A stretch of 9,675 nucleotides of DNA from an uncultured Bacteroidota bacterium (lineage in GTDB: Bacteria; Bacteroidota; Bacteroidia; Chitinophagales; Chitinophagaceae): positions 1 through 9,675 of the forward strand of contig CAMLEX010000133.1 in NCBI GenBank assembly GCA_946479055.1, given 5' to 3'. Made by a program: the position numbers and the translations under genes. This document shows positions 6,852-9,675 of the stretch, in pieces (within the stretch, counting starts at the first letter, position 1; every line of letters begins with the position of its first letter). The notes under the pieces are model-generated. The model had not been told where the DNA came from. It saw only the letters and a program-made list of their open reading frames with translations, and did no database searches.

Positions 6852-6870
6852 TCCCGGATCAGGTCCGGGA
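6852..6870. repeat. Palindromic hairpin (TCCCGGA/TCCGGGA)
   Basis: Perfect 7-bp arms TCCCGGA (6852-6858) and TCCGGGA (6864-6870) enclose a 5-base loop. The element is G+C-rich in an A+T-rich gap and resembles the dispersed CCCGGAtcaagtCCGGG-type intergenic palindromes known in several bacterial groups. It lies 55 bp before the lipoprotein ATG. Confidence 0.6.
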
Positions 6871-6887
6871 CAAGTTGTGACCAAAAA

Positions 6888-6907
6888 CCTGTCTGCCGAC
6901 AGGCAGG
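6888..6907. repeat. Second palindromic element with two competing hairpins
   Basis: CCTGTC (6888-6893) pairs with GACAGG (6898-6903), or CTGCC (6893-6897) pairs with GGCAG (6902-6906). The two stems share bases and exclude one another. The element lies 17 bp after the first hairpin and ends 18 bp before the lipoprotein ATG, so it would be in that gene's leader if transcribed from upstream. Dispersed-repeat origin is inferred from its appearance. Confidence 0.55.
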
Positions 6908-6924
6908 CAATAAATAATATACAA

Positions 6925-7638
6925 ATGAAACATTCAATATTGCTGACAGCAACAATTTTGCTGTTGCTCCTATCTTGCAAAAAAGATAAGACCCATCTTA
7001 TTGACTCAGGATACAAACCTGATGTAAGCATTACAAGGTTTACCAACAGTACCAATATCACCAATCCTTATTTTCCGGCTACGGTGGGCAAAAAATATAT
7101 TTATGAAGGACAAACTGAAGATGGCCTTGAACGGATAGAAGAACAACGGCTCACTACTACCAAAACCATATTGGGCATTACCTGCATTATAGTCAACTTC
7201 AAAGCCTATCTCAATGGAACATTGATTGAAGAAGCCTGGGACTGGTATGCGCAGGATAACGACGGCACTGTATGGTATTTTGGTGAAGCGGTAGACAATT
7301 ACAATACTAATGGAAGCCTGCAAGATCATGCAGGCTCCTGGGAAGCCGGTGTAGATGGCGCACAGCCTGGCACGATCATGCCCGCTAATCCCCAGGCGGG
7401 AATGTCTTACCGTGAAGAATATTATTTCAATCATGCAGAAGACCGGGCTGAAATAACAGCAACGGGACAAACTGTTAGTATTCCTTTCGGCACTTACAAC
7501 GATTGTATCCAAACAAGAAACTGGACAGAGCTAGAACCCGATCAATATGAAAATAAATTTTATGCTCCGGGTATAGGTTTGGTTAAAGAAGTAAATGTTA
7601 CAGACAATACGGAAATCGTATTAATAGCTATTCAGTAA
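6925..7638 (+). CDS. Lipoprotein of an unnamed conserved family
   Basis: Starting at the ATG at 6925 this is a 237-residue lipoprotein: signal peptide with lipobox LLSC (Cys18) followed by KKDK. The frame stays open back to an ATG at 6748, but that would put 59 residues, partly encoded by the palindromic repeats, in front of a clean lipoprotein signal, so 6925 is preferred. The mature part looks like one beta-rich domain with the signature blocks NPYFPATVGKKYIYEG (47-62), WDWYAQDNDGTVWYFGE (105-121), GSWEAGVDGAQPGTIMPANP (137-156), SIPFGTYNDC (185-194) and KFYAPGIGLVKEV (211-223). I recognise this pattern from proteins annotated as hypothetical in other phyla, but know no function. Cys87 and Cys194 are the only other cysteines. 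The TonB-dependent receptor follows 86 bp later on the same strand, suggesting joint expression. No terminator is seen between them. Confidence 0.85.
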   Translation: MKHSILLTATILLLLLSCKKDKTHLIDSGYKPDVSITRFTNSTNITNPYFPATVGKKYIYEGQTEDGLERIEEQRLTTTKTILGITCIIVNFKAYLNGTLIEEAWDWYAQDNDGTVWYFGEAVDNYNTNGSLQDHAGSWEAGVDGAQPGTIMPANPQAGMSYREEYYFNHAEDRAEITATGQTVSIPFGTYNDCIQTRNWTELEPDQYENKFYAPGIGLVKEVNVTDNTEIVLIAIQ

Positions 7639-7724
7639 GTTTTTCAAAAGAACTAAATTTTAGAAAAAGGTGATGGTGATATTGGTGAGTATAATGCTTT
7701 TAAAAAAAATAATACCAATTGTTC

Positions 7725-9675
7725 ATGAAACTTCTACTGCTATATTTTGTCACAAGCTTGCCTGGTTTAATTTCATCAGCTCAAAAAATAACCATCAGCG
7801 GATATGTAAAAGATGAAATATCCAAAGAAGCATTGATTGGCGCCTCTGTTGTAAACGCAAATAACAAAACCGGAACCTCTACCAATCAATATGGCTTTTT
7901 TTCTTTAACAGTTCCTTCAGCTGATACTAGTGAATTAATTATCTCCTACCAAGGTTATAAACTTCAGGCAAAAAAAATAATTGCAACAGAGAATGTCCGG
8001 TTAGATGTGCTGTTGGAAAATACAACCGGTATTTTAGGCGAAGTAGTGGTAACAGCTACAAAGAATGATCGCAACGTACAAAAAGCACAAATGGGGATTA
8101 TTGATGTGCCCCTTAGGGCTATTAAAAACTTGCCAGTACTCATCGGAGAAAGAGATTTGATGAAGATTATCCAGTTACTGCCCGGCGTACAGGGCAGCCA
8201 GGAAGGAACGACCGGTTTCTATGTACGGGGCGGTAACCTGGACCAAAACTTAGTGCAGCTAGACGAAGCAACAGTTTATAATTCCAATCACCTGTTTGGT
8301 TTGTTCAGCACATTCAATATAAACTCCATCAATAATGTACAACTGATTAAAGGCGGTTTTCCCGCTGAATATGGCGGTAGGCTCAGTTCTATTTTAAATA
8401 TTACAATGAAAGAAGGCAATAAAACCAAATACCAGGTGGAAGGAGGTATTGGTTTACTTTCCAACAATCTTACTGTGCAGGGCCCCATTCAAAAAAACAA
8501 ATCTTCGTTTATCATCTCTGCCAGAAGGAGTCATATTGATTTGCTGTTAAAAGCATTTGGTGGATCAAAAGAAAGTATGTCATATAAATTTTATGATGTG
8601 AATGCCAAAATGAATTTTGAGCTGGGCAAGAAAGACCATGTTTTTCTGAGTTTCTTTAAAGGAAATGACAATGCGGCTTACAACAATGCAAACAGCTTAA
8701 ACTATACCACTGATTTTGGAAACAGCACCGGCACTTTGCGTTGGAACCATTTGTTGGGGAGCAAAATTTTTTCCAATACTTCCATTATCTATAATGACTA
8801 TAATCTGGGCCTTGCCACTTCTCAGAACAATTATTATTCCTTGCTTTATACAGGCATCAGGGATATTACTGCGAAAACTGATTTCACCATTACACCCAAT
8901 ACCAAGCATAAAATAAAAACCGGTTTCTCCTTTACCCGGCACAGATTGTCCCCTGCTTCATTTTCTGCCAGTATCCCCGGACGGGGAAACCGATTGAAAA
9001 TAAATAAAGACAGCATTGATAAATTATCCTCCAACGAAATGGCTTTTTATGCCGGCGATGAGTTTGATGCTTCAGAAAAATTCAGTGTTAATTATGGCCT
9101 CAGGGTTCCCGTCTTTACTGCATCTGGTAAAACCTGGTCATTTATTGAACCACGCATCACCACCAAATTATCTGTTAGTCCTGCTTCATCAATAAAAGCA
9201 TCTTATACAAGAATGAACCAGTTTCTTCACCTGATTCCCAACTCTACCGCCGGATTGCCTACTGATATCTGGGTCCCGTCCAGCAATAAAACAAAACCTC
9301 AATCTTCCACACAGTATGCCGTGGGGTACTTCAGAAATTTTAAAGACAATGCTATTGAAACCAGCGTTGAAATTTATTTCAAGAATATGGATAACCAGGT
9401 CTTGTTCGGAGAAGGGAAACAACTGAAAATAAATGTTGACCTGGATAGCCTGATTGTATATGGTAAAGGAGAAAGCTATGGCACCGAGTTTTTCGTGAAA
9501 AAAAATACAGGTAAACTCACCGGATGGATTTCTTACACGCTGTCAAAGACTACTCAAAAATTTAAAGATTTAAATTTTGGAAAAGGATTTCCTTTCAAAT
9601 ATGACAGGCGGCATGTTTTGTCAGTAACAGCCAGTTATCAGCTTACCAAAAGGTGGACCTTAAGTTCTGTTTTTG
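7725..9675 (+). CDS. TonB-dependent outer-membrane receptor, CarboxypepD_reg type (3' end cut by window)
   Basis: The frame is open from the ATG at 7725 to the window end, giving 650 residues of an outer-membrane active transporter driven by TonB. Residues 1-19 are a signal peptide with likely cleavage after SSA. Residues 22-100 form a CarboxypepD_reg-like beta-sandwich (ISGYVKDEISKEALIGASV, TNQYGFFSL, ISYQGYKL). The plug domain covers about 104-232, with GEVVVTATKN (105-114), LMKIIQLLPGVQG (145-157), YVRGGNLDQNLVQLDEATVYN (166-186) and KGGFPAEYGGRLSS (209-222). The beta-barrel begins after that and is incomplete. It lacks the SusC hallmarks, and no SusD gene is seen in the window, so it is more like FecA/FhuE-style Bacteroidota receptors. 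The partner may be the lipoprotein encoded 86 bp upstream. Substrate is unknown: metal chelates, peptides or glycans are all possible. Confidence 0.95.
   Translation, partial: MKLLLLYFVTSLPGLISSAQKITISGYVKDEISKEALIGASVVNANNKTGTSTNQYGFFSLTVPSADTSELIISYQGYKLQAKKIIATENVRLDVLLENTTGILGEVVVTATKNDRNVQKAQMGIIDVPLRAIKNLPVLIGERDLMKIIQLLPGVQGSQEGTTGFYVRGGNLDQNLVQLDEATVYNSNHLFGLFSTFNINSINNVQLIKGGFPAEYGGRLSSILNITMKEGNKTKYQVEGGIGLLSNNLTVQGPIQKNKSSFIISARRSHIDLLLKAFGGSKESMSYKFYDVNAKMNFELGKKDHVFLSFFKGNDNAAYNNANSLNYTTDFGNSTGTLRWNHLLGSKIFSNTSIIYNDYNLGLATSQNNYYSLLYTGIRDITAKTDFTITPNTKHKIKTGFSFTRHRLSPASFSASIPGRGNRLKINKDSIDKLSSNEMAFYAGDEFDASEKFSVNYGLRVPVFTASGKTWSFIEPRITTKLSVSPASSIKASYTRMNQFLHLIPNSTAGLPTDIWVPSSNKTKPQSSTQYAVGYFRNFKDNAIETSVEIYFKNMDNQVLFGEGKQLKINVDLDSLIVYGKGESYGTEFFVKKNTGKLTGWISYTLSKTTQKFKDLNFGKGFPFKYDRRHVLSVTASYQLTKRWTLSSVF

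Noticed and set aside
6748..6924. N-terminal extension of the lipoprotein to the ATG at 6748
   Set aside because: The extension is partly encoded by palindromic repeats and precedes a complete lipoprotein signal starting at 6925.
7006..7512. 168-codon minus-strand frame opposite the lipoprotein
   Set aside because: It is antisense to a gene with clear family motifs and a signal peptide; its translation shows no recognisable domain.

Overview
The window looks like chromosomal DNA from a Bacteroidota bacterium, most likely a Chitinophagaceae-type relative (family level is inference). It is A+T-rich and has TAnnTTTG-type promoter boxes. It carries a TonB-dependent receptor with an N-terminal CarboxypepD_reg-like domain, lipoproteins with SCKK-type lipoboxes, a LytS/LytTR two-component pair, and an ECF sigma factor next to a protein that joins an inner-membrane helix to an outer-membrane barrel. 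No tRNA, rRNA, CRISPR array, transposase or phage gene was seen.

Left block (1-3983, all minus strand). In transcription order this holds a lipoprotein PQQ-type aldose sugar dehydrogenase (3983-2748), a strong hairpin terminator (2697-2660), a LytS-family membrane histidine kinase (2125-1070), and its probable partner, a LytTR response regulator (780-1, cut by the window start). Kinase and regulator are 289 bp apart instead of overlapping. Upstream of each gene lies an array of 9-bp direct repeats with 20-21 bp periodicity, matching the known LytTR-box consensus in sequence, spacing and orientation. The simplest reading is that the regulator controls its own gene and the kinase gene from two separate promoters. 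The kinase-regulator gap also holds two inverted arrays of 7-bp units (GTTYGAN).

Middle (3984-4571). This is a divergent, apparently non-coding region with a TAnnTTTG box facing each way.

Right block (4572-9675, all plus strand). An ECF sigma factor, probably with a TTG start, is followed after 6 bp by a 501-residue protein with a short cytoplasmic head, one transmembrane helix, a long low-complexity linker and a C-terminal beta-barrel ending in Phe. This looks like a sigma factor and a trans-envelope sensor or anti-sigma protein. After a gap with two palindromic repeat hairpins come a 237-residue lipoprotein of a recognisable but unnamed family and a TonB-dependent receptor that runs off the window end. 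The lipoprotein and receptor may form a surface uptake unit. Whether the sigma factor controls them cannot be decided from sequence alone.
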